Shown piece after piece: positions 24,332-37,500 of a stretch of 64,000 nt of DNA. Source of the stretch: Sequoia sempervirens (taxonomy: Eukaryota; Streptophyta; Pinopsida; Cupressales; Cupressaceae); NCBI GenBank assembly GCA_007258455.2, contig VDFB02262651.1, positions 92,319 through 156,318 on the forward strand. The letters are read 5' to 3'. The notes below the pieces were generated by a model. The model was not told the origin of the DNA and made no database searches. It saw only the letters and a program-made list of their open reading frames with translations. Every line of letters starts with the position of its first letter. The first letter of the stretch is position 1. The translations under genes and the position numbers were made by a program.

Positions 24332-26329
24332 GAAAAATAGTAAAGAGAAATAAAATGTTCTTTAAGTGAAGACCACTTTGTGGCACTTCTAGAATAGGTA
24401 CCATAGTGAAAACCTAGAAAATAGGCACTACATTTGAATAAAACCAATGTTGTTGTGTATCAATGTTATCTGAGGCACTCAACCATTCATTCCATAATAA
24501 AACATGTGTCCAACCATGGCTTGATGATTTATTATGTATTGAACCTTGTTGCACCATCTACATCCATCCCTCCTAGAGAAGGTAGTCTTTTCTTGAACTG
24601 GGGGGAACTTCTCAAAACTAGTCATGGATTAGATCCTTGAGCATCCCATCATGGTAAATCATGGTTAAAAACTATCGAAAATAAAAAAATCCAAAAATCA
24701 AAACAAAGTCAAAAAACATCAAAAATCCAAAAAACATGTTATGCCTTTGAGTCAAAACCAATTGAACTATGTGGTCTCTGCGTATGTATAATGAAGGCAA
24801 GGCTTATTAGCCCCCAAGGCTGTAGGTTAGTCCACTTAGGTGTCTATCATGCTTTCTTTCAACTTAGTAAAACAATTCAAAATCCAAAAAAAATCACAAA
24901 ATATAAAAGATCAAAAACATATTCATACCAAACCAAGCGAACTACGAGCCTCTCCGTGTAAAAAGTAGGCAAGGCTTATCTTTGATGAGCCCTTGAGGCC
25001 CTAGTTTAGTCCCCTGAAAACAACAAAAACAACATCATAAAACTCAGAAAATCAAAAAGATCCTACTTCCATCATCACAATCCGCAATAAACTTTTCATA
25101 CATAATAAACAAATCATCATCTTCACCCTTTGAAAAAACAAAAAACAAAGAAAAGAAAACATCAAAAGCTAGAAATTTCAAGAAAACAATCTTAAAGCTT
25201 TGATTAAAAATAGACAAAAAATAATTACAAAGTGTTAACTACCTATCTTTTGATAATTCACCAACAACATCCTAAGATATGCCTTAACGGATCCATTCCT
25301 ACACTAGACATGATCAACAACAGAAAATAGTCTAAAACCTCAAAGAAGATATGGCAAGTGATATTGCAACATTGTTTTATCTTTTTAAAGTCTTATCTTT
25401 ATGATTTATTTTATTGATTCATTCCCAAGATCTCTCAAGGATGTCCATAAGAATTTAGAGAAGGAATGGGGGAAATTGAGCATCATTTCGGTTTGATGTT
25501 TACAAGATATTTTTGTGATACTACCATGATGAATACTTGCTTTCTTGAGTGTATGGAACTTGTTTTAAAATAATTCGTGTAGCAATTGCATGTTAGGTAT
25601 TTCATAACTCTTTGTGTAACTGGTCTGAAGAGTTTTAAACACAACCCAACCATATATTTTAAACAATTTTTTTCATATGTTTGGTATGAGGAAGAATATT
25701 CTTTGTATGTTGAGTCAAATTCCATGCAATGGATACAAAGTCACCTTGGTTTTTAATACCCTAGTGCATAGTGTATGTTTGCTACATCAACATGATTGTT
25801 AAAAATGTGAAGTGTCTATGTGAAGAAAAAGAGACATGCATCAATAACTAACAATATCAATTTCTATCCATCATCCAATATTTCTTCTAACTAACAAACA
25901 TTCATCCTACATAACAATATCATTAGTTTTATATCCATCCCACATCCACAACGTCATCAATACATATCAGGATGATAATAAAGCAATAAAACACCATTTA
26001 TCATGTATGGGGCATACATTCATCATATACACAATAAAAAATCATATATCATAATGATATATCAATCATCCATCCATGAAACATCAAATGCATACATTAG
26101 AAAAATACAAAAGCATATATAATCATACATCATCATACATTGTCATCCATAATCATCACAACAACACATAATGAAACCGAATCGAAACATGTATATCTCA
26201 TATATATCATCATCAAAAATGAGAATATCATAGTACATCATTAATGAAACATGTGTGATAGGATAATACAAAAAAATACATATATACAAGGCCTCAGCTA
26301 GGCCAATGAATATATATACAAAATCATGT
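24332..26329 (+). other. gypsy 2 spacer between pol and antisense ORF
   Basis: No sense gene is supported. Two related segments repeat a GCAAGGCTTAT...CCCCAAGGC-like phrase (about 24800-24830 and 24970-25005). A-rich runs follow at 24650-24730 and 25130-25230, and CATCATACAT-type low-complexity sequence occupies about 25960-26340. Short minus-strand ORFs here look like chance. Confidence 0.45.
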
Positions 26330-28110
26330 CTACAACAAATACCTCTGAAACAATAAAACATCAGGAAGATCAAGTTCAATAAAACTAATGTCCAGCCAGA
26401 GGAGGAGGACTCTAAGGATATGGATGTGGATCAGGCTATCTAATAGAGTGCCCACTTGACTTGACACCCATAACAATACTCGACTCTCCAAAGCATGGTT
26501 TCCACTGAGCTCTAGGAATGAAGGCATCATAGATAGTCTAATAATATCTCGCTTTGCACAGAGGGAATCACAATTTTCTCTAAGAGTATCTCTCTCAGTC
26601 GTAATCACCTATACCTAGGCCTCTATAGCATGACGTCGCCCGTTCTCACATCTTGCTCTTCCCTTAAGCAGTTCCTCTCTAGTGTCATAGTAGCAAATTG
26701 AGCCTCTAAAACCTATCACCACAATACCTCTGCATCCCTCATGGTTTTCATTTGTGCTAAATGTAATGCTCCATCTCCAGGTTGTGGTGGAGGACCCAAA
26801 ACCTATCACTGATCTTGTTGCATTGGATCATCCTGTCTACCCTATCCACCATCTTGTCAAGCCTTGGCAAGCTACTCAACAATGATCTCAACATGCTACC
26901 TCTCTTCTTGGTGACTAGTAATACCTAATCTACCTATTGTAGGAACATCATAAGGGCCTATTTAAATATCAATGGAATATTCCTACCCACCACTGATCAA
27001 AATATGGGGTAGTCCTAGGATTGGATAAACCGATTGGCCAATACCACTCGAATGGGGTAAGAGCTCTAAAATATTCCAAAGCTACATCACAATTGACTTG
27101 TAAACTCCATACAAAGACCTCCCTGGTAGCCCAACCAAAATGAGCCTCATAAGCATCTGGAAAATGGACCTATCACTCACCAAAATGCTGACAAACCCTA
27201 TCGGGTAGATATCTCTCTAGAACAGAGCGAACATGACCAATGAGCCATTGAGTCTGTCTGCCAAATACTAACTGCTCCTAGTTGTCAGGCCATGCCTCAT
27301 AATCTAAATATGTCCTTCATACAAAACCTGTCATATCATCTAAAACACGACACTAGTATCTAGACCAAGTGTAATGAAGGAAATCACCATAACGATAAGA
27401 GTATGGATCCTGCGGAGTTCGATCCAAAATACCATCAGGTCAAGCAACTAGGATGTGCTACCAAGTCCATACATGTAGTAGAGAGACACTGATAGAAATA
27501 GATCTCCCATCATGGTAGGAAACCTCGTGCATATCTTGATATAAGTGGGAAAGGAGACATGGGCCCCATGCGTATCTAGTGTTGTGCTCGAACATCTACT
27601 CGATACACACACCCCAACCAATAGGAAATTGCTTGCCTTGCCTATCAAGAATGACAAGCCCCATGACCAAACCATAGATAAACAAGGAAATAGGATCAAT
27701 ACTGCCCAATAAATCAAATAAGTCTATCTCTGCCTCATGAACCTCAATATGTCTCACCCCAAGTACTCTGCACATAGTGCGGGTACCTCGTCAAATGGAA
27801 TATGTCACAAGCTCTCCATCAATGGGTATATAGAGGATCCTCCACACATCCTCTAGGGTAACGGTGGCCTCCCCAGTAGGTAAATGAGATGATGAGGTCT
27901 CTGAATGCCACCTCTCCATAAGAGAAGTCATCATCCCTCTATGACATCTAATGGTAGGCATGTAGCAAATGTGTCACAATCCAACAACATCTAGGACATC
28001 TCACTCTAACTCCTGAAGCCCAAGGATCAAATTGAACAACTCTCATGGTTGTCACTCCCTTGACATGAGTGGATTAAGGATCACCTACAACCATTCATCC
28101 CATGATGTTA
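26330..28110 (-). pseudogene. antisense ORF with plant mobile domain (PMD) in gypsy 2
   Basis: Read on the minus strand from about 28110, the frame gives MTSLMERWHSETSSSHLPTG and then EATVTLEDVWRILYIPIDGE (about 27945-27825). This is the diagnostic start of the plant mobile domain (aminotransferase-like, PF10536). It continues with RYAWGPCLLSHLYQDMHEVS (about 27580-27520) and YRYGDFLHYTWSRY (about 27395). A Glu/Arg coiled segment near 26600-26540 ends it. Tat elements are known to carry such antisense ORFs between pol and the 3' LTR. PMD proteins are also found in the host MAIL/MAIN family and in MULE elements; the role in retroelements is unknown. At least seven stops break it. Only the segment 27448-27717 is open for about 90 codons. 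Confidence 0.7.
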
Positions 28111-28130
28111 GGGATTTACTACGAAAGCAC

Positions 28131-28427
28131 AAAACACACCTCAAATGACAAACAAACGGACTTAAAACTTCAAAAAATTCAAAAGAAAAAAACTTTTTAG
28201 CAAAAGTGCTAACAACAACCAATTGTGAACAATGTTTTGTCAAAAGTGCACAAAAAAAGCAAATGTGAAACTTTCAAAAGCGACAATGTATTTCAAAAGT
28301 GCAAATTTTCAACAAAGGTGCACAAAACGTAATAGAAAATCAAGGGCGAAAAACAAATGCAAAAATTTACATCAAAAGCAAAAAAAATCGGTGAGGGAAA
28401 AAAACAAATGTGAAATTTTAGGGAAAA
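28131..28427 (+). other. gypsy 2 A-rich tail and polypurine tract candidate
   Basis: The stretch is dominated by CAAAAGTGCA-like units (28200-28330) and purine runs. GAGGGAAAAAAA at 28393-28404 and AGGGAAAA at 28420-28427, directly before the 3' LTR start TGTGAAC, are the polypurine candidates. The second is correctly placed for priming plus-strand DNA. Confidence 0.45.
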
Positions 28428-30168
28428 TGTGAACATTTCATGCATATACAAACAAAAAAATTAAGATCAAACTATTCATACATACTAGAAGTGCTAAAAA
28501 TGATGCAAGTGCAAAAAATATAAACCTAACGCTATCGACAACTTTTACTTCATGCATTAATTACACAAACACAAAAAGTCAAAAACATGAAACGAAAGGG
28601 TACATACCGAGGCACCGACACCTAGAGGCCGTCTGAACTTGTGAACTGCATCCACGCAATGTGGGGCTCCCAGTATCCTCACCATAGCTCCTTGACAATC
28701 AACAAATCACAAAAACTAGAGGTAAAAAACTTCTATAGGCTCAAAGTGCAAATGAGGTAATTTGAACCCTAATTACCTATCTTAACCCCCAAAACCCTAA
28801 TTTTTACTTAGGAAACCTTCCTAGGTTAAAATTAAGAGCTCCCAAGAATATTTAAACTAGCAACGAAAGTCCTATAGCCTTAATTTTTTGCCCTTTACGT
28901 ATTGGAATTGAAATGAAATAGTGTTGTGAGCTTGACCTCAAAAGTGATTTTCTCGACCAACCTCTTGAGGGGGCAGCCTAGAGTCCTACCATCATTCCGA
29001 TGACTTCTGGGGCACAGTGGGGAATGTAATTTTTTTTCAAATCTTGATCTTAACATTGAAATCTTTGAAACAAAGCAACCACTACTTTGCCTCAAGTAGG
29101 GGCAAAATATAGACATGTAAAATTGACCTAACACTTATCGCACACCCTAAATGACATTTTCTCATCATCAACATCATTAACATCGAATATCACTATATTT
29201 CATATCAAAAGCATCAAAAACCCTAAATTCCTCTATTAATTGAATAACATCAATTATATAATTATGTCACTAATTTACCCTATTCCCCTAAGTCAATTGA
29301 ATTATTAATATTTAATACTTTAATTAATCACTTTCCCCTAAATTTGAATAATTGAATAAATTATTCAAAACATCATCCAAAAGGTCAAATCAAACAAATA
29401 CAACTTTGTTTGCAAAATTCAAACATGATTTGCACATTCAACTCAAAAAGATTAATTAATTCAATTCAATTAATTAATTTTATCCTTACTCACTTTCATG
29501 ATTGAGAAAATTACGATCCCCTGATTGCTCAATCTGATTCTCTAACTGATCCATCTATTTCCTAATAGATCAATCTATTCCTCAATTCTATAAATTATTC
29601 AATCTATATCCTCAATCCCACTGAACAGTCAAAATGATTTCTTCAATCACGCCAATTACATAATCAATTTGCACTAATTATTCCCATCTAAATCCTCTCA
29701 ATGGTTTTCAATCGTTGATCTGGATATTATACTATGCAATCTTGAGCATTCATTTTGAAACACAAAATCTATATAACAACCTCATTTCTTCTCAAAAAAT
29801 GATTGAAGAATCAACATCATTTGCACGATGAAGTAATACAGAAATCACAATAGACCTTTTGACATCTTTTTACACATATCTTTGATCAATGAAATTGCAC
29901 GTTCTTGAAGCATTGGCTATGCACAATGGAGGTTTCACATTGATATAATTACCCAACATCTTCATGAACACACTCCAACACGGGATGGTAAAGCTACATT
30001 GTTTTGAGTTCATTGTTATTGTTTTCTTTCAATTGCATTCTTGAATTCATTGATTTTATAGTTTCATTTCATTAGTAATCGGCATGAATCATAGCTTTTG
30101 TTTAGATTAGATTAGTTTCAATTCATACATTTGTCTTATTGCATCTTCCCAATTTTTCCCCTTACACA
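28428..30168 (+). repeat. gypsy 2 3' LTR
   Basis: The 1741-bp unit is collinear with 9439-11275 and differs by many substitutions and by a ~110-base gap near 29235. It starts TGTGAAC and ends TTACACA. The obvious divergence of the pair by eye indicates an old insertion. Confidence 0.85.
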
Positions 30169-30239
30169 CTATGTGTCAAATAGGGTTCAGAAAGTGTTTC
30201 AACTAGTCTTGCAAATGTTCCAATAAATATATTATTTTC

Positions 30240-30620
30240 ATGGACTTACAAATTAATTTGAGCATAGAGAAGAGAGGAGTTGCAAAGAGAGAAATTGGTA
30301 ATCTAATAAATTCAAGTAACACTACTCTAGTAGAAAGCCTACAAGTAGTGAGAAGAAAGGGTTATAAAAATAAAATAGTTTATCATCTAATGACAACATC
30401 TAGCTTGTTGGATGCTCTATTATTTGAGTTGCCAAATGTGTTTATCTCACTTTTCAATTCATAGTTGGTATTTTTTCTTTCAAATTTAGTTTTTATAGTA
30501 GCCTCTTAACTGGTTAGCTCAAGATCCTAACATGTAGAAAGTAAAAAAACCTAGATTTTTTAGGCCTACTTTAGTGGAAAAGAAAGATCCTAACATGTAG
30601 TAGTTAAAAAAATACATATC
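30240..30620 (+). repeat. diverged upstream copy of the 30.8-31.6-kb repeat
   Basis: Sequence from about 30255 (GAGAAGAGAGGAGTTGCAAA, AAATTGGTAAT, CTACAAG) parallels that from about 30788. The segment 30430-30510 parallels the 124-bp unit (GTTGCCAAATG, AGTTGGTATTTTT, CCTCTTAACT). Two GATCCTAACATGTAG phrases (about 30521 and 30586) match the phrase after the array at about 31540. This indicates an old duplication of roughly 0.53 kb. An ORF of 74 codons at 30240 is not credible as a gene. Confidence 0.65.
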
Positions 30621-30927
30621 TATTAGGTCTACTACAACAAAAAGAATTTCCAATAATACACTAGACAAGGGGAGAAGACTACAATGTGTGTATTTATTTT
30701 ACCATATTGATCATTAAATATTTGTCTATTTTTTGTATCATCTAATGAATTTATATTATTTTTATTAACGACTCCTAAAGCCCTTTGAGCATGGAGAATA
30801 AAAGAGTTGCAAAATAAGAAATTGGTAATATGAGTGCATCAATTAACATTAATCTAATAACAATTCCTACAAGAAATGAGCATAAAGGCACTAAAAATAA
30901 AATATTTGATTATTCAAGGATTGTAGT

Positions 30928-31545
30928 CAACTTTTTGGATGTTGTATTATTTTAGTAGCCAAAGGTTTTGATTTAGTTTAGATTAGAGTTAGTATTTTTC
31001 TATTTGGAATTAATTTTTTAGAGTATCTTCTTAACTCACTAGCAATATCATCAAATTTTTGGATGTTGTATTATTTTAGTAGCCAAAGGTTTTGATTTAG
31101 TTTAGTTCAGAGTTAGTATTTTTCTATTTGGAATTGATTTTTTAGAGTATCTTCTTAACTCACTAGCAATATCGTCAAATTTTTGGATGTTGTATTATTT
31201 TAGTAGCCAAAGGTTTTGATTTAGTTTAGTTCAGAGTTAGTATTTTTCTATTTGGAATTGATTTTTTAGAGTATCTTCTTAACTCACTAGCAATATCGTC
31301 AAATTTTTGGATGTTTTATTATTTTAGTAGCCAAAGGTTTTGATTTAGTTTAGTTCAGAGTTAGTATTTTTCTATTTGGAATTGATTTTTTAGAGTATCT
31401 TCTTAACTCACTAGCAATATCGTCAAATTTTTGGATGTATTATTTTAGTAGCTAAAGGTTTTGATTTAGTTTAGTTCAGAGTTAGTATTTTTCTATTTGG
31501 AATTGATTTTTTAGAGTATCTTCTTAACTCACTAGCAATATCCTA
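30928..31545 (+). repeat. 124-bp tandem array, five copies
   Basis: TCAAATTTTTGGATG starts units at 31051, 31175, 31299 and 31424, and a diverged first unit starts at 30928 (TCAACTTTTTGGATG). Spacing is 123-125 bases. Units two to five are almost identical, so their amplification is recent compared with the surrounding decay. Nothing in the unit looks coding; it is AT-rich with no obvious symmetry. Confidence 0.95.
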
Positions 31546-31559
31546 ACATATAGCAGGTA

Positions 31560-33399
31560 AAAAGACTCATATCTATTAGGTCTAATTTACTGGCAATAAT
31601 TTATAGCACTATGGGACATGAATGCAATGTGTGTATTTCACTTATCAGAGTTATCATTCAAATATTTCTCTATTTTTCTCGTATCATATGATAAAATTGA
31701 TATGTTGGGAAATTAAACCTTTTTCTTTATCAAGAATGAATGCCACTTGCGAAGCTCTCCATTCTTGATAAGTCTCAAGAAATGTAAACCATTTATCCTC
31801 AAAATTGATCTCAACACTCTATTCAATATCCAATTTCTATAAATTTTAGTCCATCTTAGCCATTTTCATCAACCATATGAATGCATTGTTATGATGTCAA
31901 ATTGTGAGCACACATCTTAATGTAATTGGGAAAAACACTATTTAAGTGCAACTAGGAGATTTAGTATAGTTTATCATTGATATTATGTGTTCTTTGATGT
32001 TCTAACTTTCCTAATTTCAGTGTTTGCATGTGATTGTGAATGTTCAATTTGGTTAATCTAGAGGTTATTCCCTATTGCCACAATTTTGTATCCATACATC
32101 TTTTCTTGAGAACTCAACCTATATCAAGTAAGAAATCAACATTTAATGAACATCAACTTGATATCTTGACTAATTTTTGAAAGAAAAAATATATAGCCAC
32201 CCAACTATGAAAATAATTCGTTTTCATGAAAAGCCAACTCCTTGCAACTAAGAGATACTTAAAAATACAAATAACATCCCCCATATAGCATAATAGTCTT
32301 ACATTCCCATCATATTCTTGCAAGATAAGAAATAAAAGGAGAAAAAATTACCTTTCGCCATAGGAATTCTTGGGTATGAATAGCATGAGTTTTCTAACCC
32401 TAGAGGTACCTCAAAGAGAACTAAAGTGAACATGAAATCATGGTATCATAACCAAAATTCCTCCCTAGGTTGCAAGATTTTTTAAGACATGATTGATAGG
32501 ATAATAGACTTAAATGAAGACGCCATCCTTGAATGACTCATAAACCAAGATTCAAAACCCCCCTCTAATTTTAATGTGTAAATTAGGAGATATTGTGAGG
32601 AAAGAAAAATAAAAGACAAAATTTAGAATTTATGGGGTAATATTTAATCACAAGTTTAAGTAAACCTTGGTAGTAGTATAATGTTCAAAATTCCACATAA
32701 TTACTCCCTACACTTTCCTTGCCTACTGGACCTATCCAAATTTTTGTTCATAATCCACATCCCATCTCATAAATACCTCTTACCATACCATCCACTTCCA
32801 CTCATCCCACTACTCCATGTAGTGTGGCTCATGTTCCAAATCCCACTAATCTATCTCTTCCTTTTTTATTTCACCTATTCCTTCTTCATTTTCCATAGTA
32901 CCATTTCAATATCCTCTCACACATCATATAATTACATCATCATATATCCCTCATCCATCCTCCTCATACTTCACTCAACTATCTTCTTCATACATCCCCT
33001 AATCATCCTCTTCTTATATTCCTCAATATTCTTCCTCTTATATCCCACAATTTTTACCTCTTACCTCCCTTAAAATCCCTATATACCTTTCACCTATTAT
33101 TCCCTTGAAAAAACCCAACCCATTCCACCTCATACCTATGCTCTTTCTAATACAACATACCACCATCTAAACCACATTGATATGTTAGCTTGAATTAAAC
33201 ATTCACTATGCTAGAAACCAAGGTGAGCCTATTAAAAAAGAAGGAAAAATTTTCAACACTCTCATAATGCAATTTGATCAAGAGTGAAAAGAAATAAATT
33301 TCCATTAATATCTTACAAGTATGGACAAAAAGGAAAAACCGTGTTTGAAGAATTTTGTCTCTATCTATTTTACCAATCTATGATAATGGTGTATTTCCC
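31560..33399. other. AT-rich spacer without a supported gene
   Basis: No domain was recognised. The 130-codon plus frame at 32681-33073 lies in a pyrimidine-rich tract (about 32690-33100) and encodes only Ile, Leu, Phe, Pro, Ser and Tyr-rich sequence, so I read it as compositional. The edges of any element here are not visible. Confidence 0.5.
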
Positions 33400-33910
33400 T
33401 TAATATTTTAAATACCTAGATTTGAAAAATAAAAAGGGAAAGGAAACCCCTTAGACCATATCAAAGAATTATTCAAGGCATGTCAAGAGGTAACATATAG
33501 AAATCAATATTTACTCAACTTGTTCCCTTGTATCTTAGGTGGGAAAGCCTTGGAATGGTTCATGCACCTTCTCTAAGGCTTTATCTTATCCTTTTTGGAC
33601 CTATCTAAAATATTTTTTGCCCATTTCTCTTATAAAATTTAACATGAGGTCACCATGTTTGAATGTAATGTTAAGAAATGAAATGGTGTGATATTTGAGG
33701 CATATTTATAGTAGTGGAAAGGACTCACTAGTAACCTCCCTTGGTATATACATAAAAAATATTTCATTAACATATTATTTAGAAAATAAATCAAGAGATT
33801 CCATTTTAACTGCATGCACATTATGCTTCCACATTTGACTGTAAGATAATAGAAAAGGTGGTAACCATTGAAAAATATCTTATAGCCAAAGGCTTAGTCA
33901 AATAAATAAG
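33400..33910 (+). pseudogene. Tat-like gag fragment, plus strand
   Basis: Broken frames give NPLDHIKELFKACQEVTYRN, then LFPCILGGKALEWFMHLL, then KGLTSNLPWYIHKKY. This is the core of a retrotransposon Gag; the G-K-A-x-E-W-F motif is clear at about 33541-33564. Four or more stops break it. A related Gag copy lies on the opposite strand at 36220-37500. Confidence 0.65.
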
Positions 33911-34129
33911 GAAAATATAAATAAAAAATCCAATGAAAATCCATAATTTTGGGATAAAAATAATAATATTTTTAGTGATGGAATTATGGATGTAAACATA
34001 TACATTTGTAAAAAGTATACCAAAAATTAACCAAGGAATAACCATACCCGATGACACCAACACAATTTTAGTCCCTTATGGACCAAAAAATCCTCAAAAC
34101 AACCTTTAGAACAAAACCTATTTCTCTTG

Positions 34130-35547
34130 ATAACAAAAACCATGATATTTTTATTCTTATCATTATTTTCTATAACAATGAGCACATACACATACATACA
34201 TACATACATACATACATACGTATATATTTTTTTTAATAAAAGAGGGTAAAATATGGATTTTGAAGAGGTCTAGAAAGCCTTTAAAATTACCAAAATATTA
34301 GTGAAACTACAACAAAAGCCTACACAAAAAATAGTGAACAACAAAACAAAATCGCTAATAGAGCATAACCAAAACACTAAATAGAGAAATAACAAATGAT
34401 AGATTTAAGCTCCTCTAGAGTGTTCCCAACCTCCTTATCTTTTGCTCTTTCTCCTCAATTCTTTTAGTATATAATTATTTTGTTATTAATACATCTACTC
34501 AAGCTCTTTCATTTCTTTTAAGATACTTATCCCCTTTCTAAATGAACGATTTTAGAACCTCAATTAGTATTGTCCTTCCCCTATTAAGCTATTTATTTAT
34601 AATGAATTGATACCTTGAAAGATCCATTGAGGTTGTCGTTGAGCTATCAATTAAAAATTATAACCTTAATGTTCAGTATAATTTTATTTTTGCATTCTCA
34701 TTATGTATATATGGTTTTAGTTCATAGAATTACTATTTTATTATCTTTTATTCTTTTGTTATCACATTAGCCTACCCCATTCATATTATTTTTTGTTTTA
34801 TAAATATTTTTAACTTCTTAATAATATCAATTTTACTTATACTATAATTATATTTAAAGTTAGATATTCTTACACAAAGCAATATGCTATTCTATGATCA
34901 ACATAAGCTATGGATACATTATTAATAAAATGACATGGGGTCTTATCCCTTTATCAAGATCACCTTACCTACTATTCTTTAATTGTGTATCTATAATAAC
35001 ATGATAGAATATTTGCTTCCAATCTAATCACACATATCAATGTCAATTTTTTACAAAGTTAACCTTCTTTGTGTATATCATCTTTAGTCCCACTCTTCTA
35101 CATTCTATAAAATAATCTTCTTCTACATCAATTTTACTCTCATTCTTCTATATTTTATCTTATACAAAATGAATTGGAAAAAAGGGTAAAAATTGCTTTC
35201 CTATAAAGAGCACATAAAAATAAATGGGAAGTGAAAATTTAGAATCACTCTACTTAAACATCATCCATTTTAATTATTTAATATTTGATATTTTTTGTGT
35301 ATTCAATTTTATTTTATATTTTATATTTTATAAATTAGTCATGTCTTCTACATCATCTTTACTCGCATAATTCTACACTCTTATCCTACCAAAAATGATT
35401 TCAAAAATAAAGACAACAATTATCTTTCTATAAATAATATGTAAAAAACAAATTATGTGAAAGTTGATAATCACTGTACTTAAACAAAAACCAAATAATT
35501 TTTATTTACAAATTAAAAATATACATATTTAATCTAATTTTTAACTA
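34130..35547 (-). repeat. long direct repeat, copy A (possible 3' LTR)
   Basis: Collinear with 38527-39948 over its full length, from the shared CATGATATTTTTATTCTTA start (34141) to AATCTAATTTTTAACTA (35531-35547). It contains a (CATA)n tract at about 34186-34219 that is much shorter in copy B. No ORF is present. Confidence 0.8.
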
Positions 35548-35559
35548 GTGATCTCGACC

Positions 35560-36219
35560 TTATGGATTTTGGGATCCTGAATGATGGATGGGATGCATGA
35601 AGAGGAGAAAGTGTTTCAGATGATATAAGGGTGAATCCTTAGTTATGTTGGAAATTTCAACATTAGTGCTTCCACAATGATGGTATTGTTGATAAGAGGC
35701 TTCCAAGAATTGATACAAATAAGAAGGATGTAGATCAACATAAATGGTGACTTCAATGCCATTACGAGGAAACTTGATGCACTGGTGGTTGTTAGATGGG
35801 ATAGCTTGCATGACACAGATCCATGGGTGGCTAAGGAGGAGGTTACATGGGAGATCAAGATTACTAACATGACATGTAGTATATTGTAGTTTCAAATCCA
35901 CTTGTATAGGAAGAAATATAGTGCCCATATTGCCCTAACAATCCTATTTTACATTATTATATGATTTAGTGGTGATTACATATAGCTCCAAATTTACATT
36001 AGAATATATAATTTGTTTAATGAACTTTAATGCACATAAACTTAAGGTAGATCCATTATCAAGTATGATTAAATTTACCTTGTGTTTTTTTATAAAGGAC
36101 TTTGATATGTAAATCTTTCTTATGTGATGGTTCGATTCAAGGCATATAATTTTTACTAAATGTAAGTTGATAAGTAGTGGAGAGATAGCCTTCAAGTACA
36201 TGGAATTTCTTAGGATCAA
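35560..36219 (-). pseudogene. Tat-like aspartic protease, minus strand
   Basis: On the minus strand from 36219, KVNLIILDNGSTLSLCALKF places D-N-G-S at the catalytic site, as in gypsy 2 protease. From 35928 the next frame gives VSNLDLPCNLLLSHPWICVM, the second conserved block, close to gypsy 2 LELPYNLLLGCPWIHALQ. A frame change lies between them near 35940. The unit would be the processing enzyme of the flanking element. Confidence 0.7.
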
Positions 36220-37500
36220 GTTTATTGAGAAAAAATGATTGTTTCTATATCATTTGGGGATGATTTGAGAAGCTCCAAGTTGGAGATTTGCATGAAATTA
36301 TTTCTATGATGTTATAAGAGATTGTATTGGGAGCTTTGGGAGTATGAAGTGGATGGTATTCAAATAGTAACCCTCTCACATCTAGTGGTGATAGTACAAT
36401 CAATATTTTTAGCTTTGATTTTGATACTTACAACTTGTGAGGGGTTATGGGTGATACATCCCACAACATTATCATAGTTATGGGTGGTTTTATTATATTG
36501 GAGATTATTAGTGTGGTTGTTTTGGGACTTGGATTGATTGGAAATGGTGGATGTGGAAGTATTTCCTTGAGAATTATTTGGGAGTAGATTTTGGTAGACC
36601 CCTAAGTTGATCATTTGGTGAGGATGGGACCCTCCTTAAATTTTATGTCTTCCTAGCCAATGAGATCTTAAATGTATTTTTTAGCTTCATTCATTTATTC
36701 ATTATGCATCTTTTGATCATGTGGCATTTACAATATTTTTTTTCTTTATACAAAGATGGATAAGGTTTGGATTTATTGAAAACTTACATCATTGGAAATG
36801 TGACCATGTTTTCTTGTATGAGTTTCCTAAACAAAATGTTCATTGGCTCCCCAAGAGCAATAAATTTTCTTATAAGATTATTTTGGGGATTTCATTCTGG
36901 TTGTCCGCAAGGGGCTAAAATTATGTTGGTGTCATAGGGTGTTGTTGTTTCTTGATTATTATTTTTATGTACTTGTTGCATGTTTAACATCCTTTATAAC
37001 ATCACTAAAATAATTCTTATTTTCTTCCCAAATTATGACTTCTCATTGAATTGCTTATCGTTATTTTCTTCATATATTATTACTAAGCCTTTTGCTATAA
37101 GATAATTTACCCCCTTTTTTGTTAAATCTTATCGAATGTGGAGGCATAATTTTCCTCTAGATGAAATTGAATCTTTGGATTTAAGTTCTAAATGAATATA
37201 TTAACAAGTTTCTTCTTAGTCATAAACCAAGGGTTTAGTGAATAGTGACTACTCTCCACCACTATAAATATGCCATAAAGCTCTCACCATTATGTTTCTT
37301 AAGATTAAAATCAACTATGGTGACACCATTTTTAATGTTATTGTAGAAATAAGTGACAAATTTTTTATATAGGTCTACAAAGGATGAGAGAGAGTCTTGT
37401 AGAGGGTGCATAAACCATTCCATGGATTTATTTCCTAAGTTGCAAGGGAACAAGTGGAGTAGATATTCATTGATATATGCTACCTCCTAACATGGTCTTG
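36220..37500 (-). pseudogene. Tat-like gag, minus strand
   Basis: From about 37453 the minus frame reads MFPCNLGNKSMEWFMHPL and then SSFVDLYKKFVTYFYNNIKN, a Gag core related to the plus-strand scrap at 33400. Further on, 36614-36360 holds DNVVGCITHNPSQVVSIKIK followed by CTITTR, which parallels the gypsy 2 segment just before its protease. Stops and frame changes interrupt it. No complete zinc knuckle was fixed. Confidence 0.65.

Larger units (their letters stand above)
9439..30168 (+). mobile_element. Ty3/gypsy element 2, Tat-type, nearly complete
   Basis: Two direct repeats, 9439-11275 and 28428-30168, flank a gag-pol reading in plus orientation. A PBS-like site follows the left repeat and a short purine run precedes the right one. 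The internal part holds a 3.5-kb leader, gag with a zinc knuckle, protease, RT, two RNase H domains, integrase and an antisense ORF before the 3' LTR. The second RNase H and the antisense ORF point to the Tat branch. Ends read TGCG/TGTG...CACA. Flanks AATGA (9434-9438) and CTATG (30169-30173) do not match, so the target duplication is lost or the edge is slightly misplaced. All ORFs are broken. Confidence 0.85.

Noticed and set aside
32681..33073. 130-codon hydrophobic ORF that looks like a membrane protein
   Set aside because: It lies in a pyrimidine-rich tract that gives Ile/Leu/Phe/Pro/Ser/Tyr in this frame; no domain, promoter or conservation signal.
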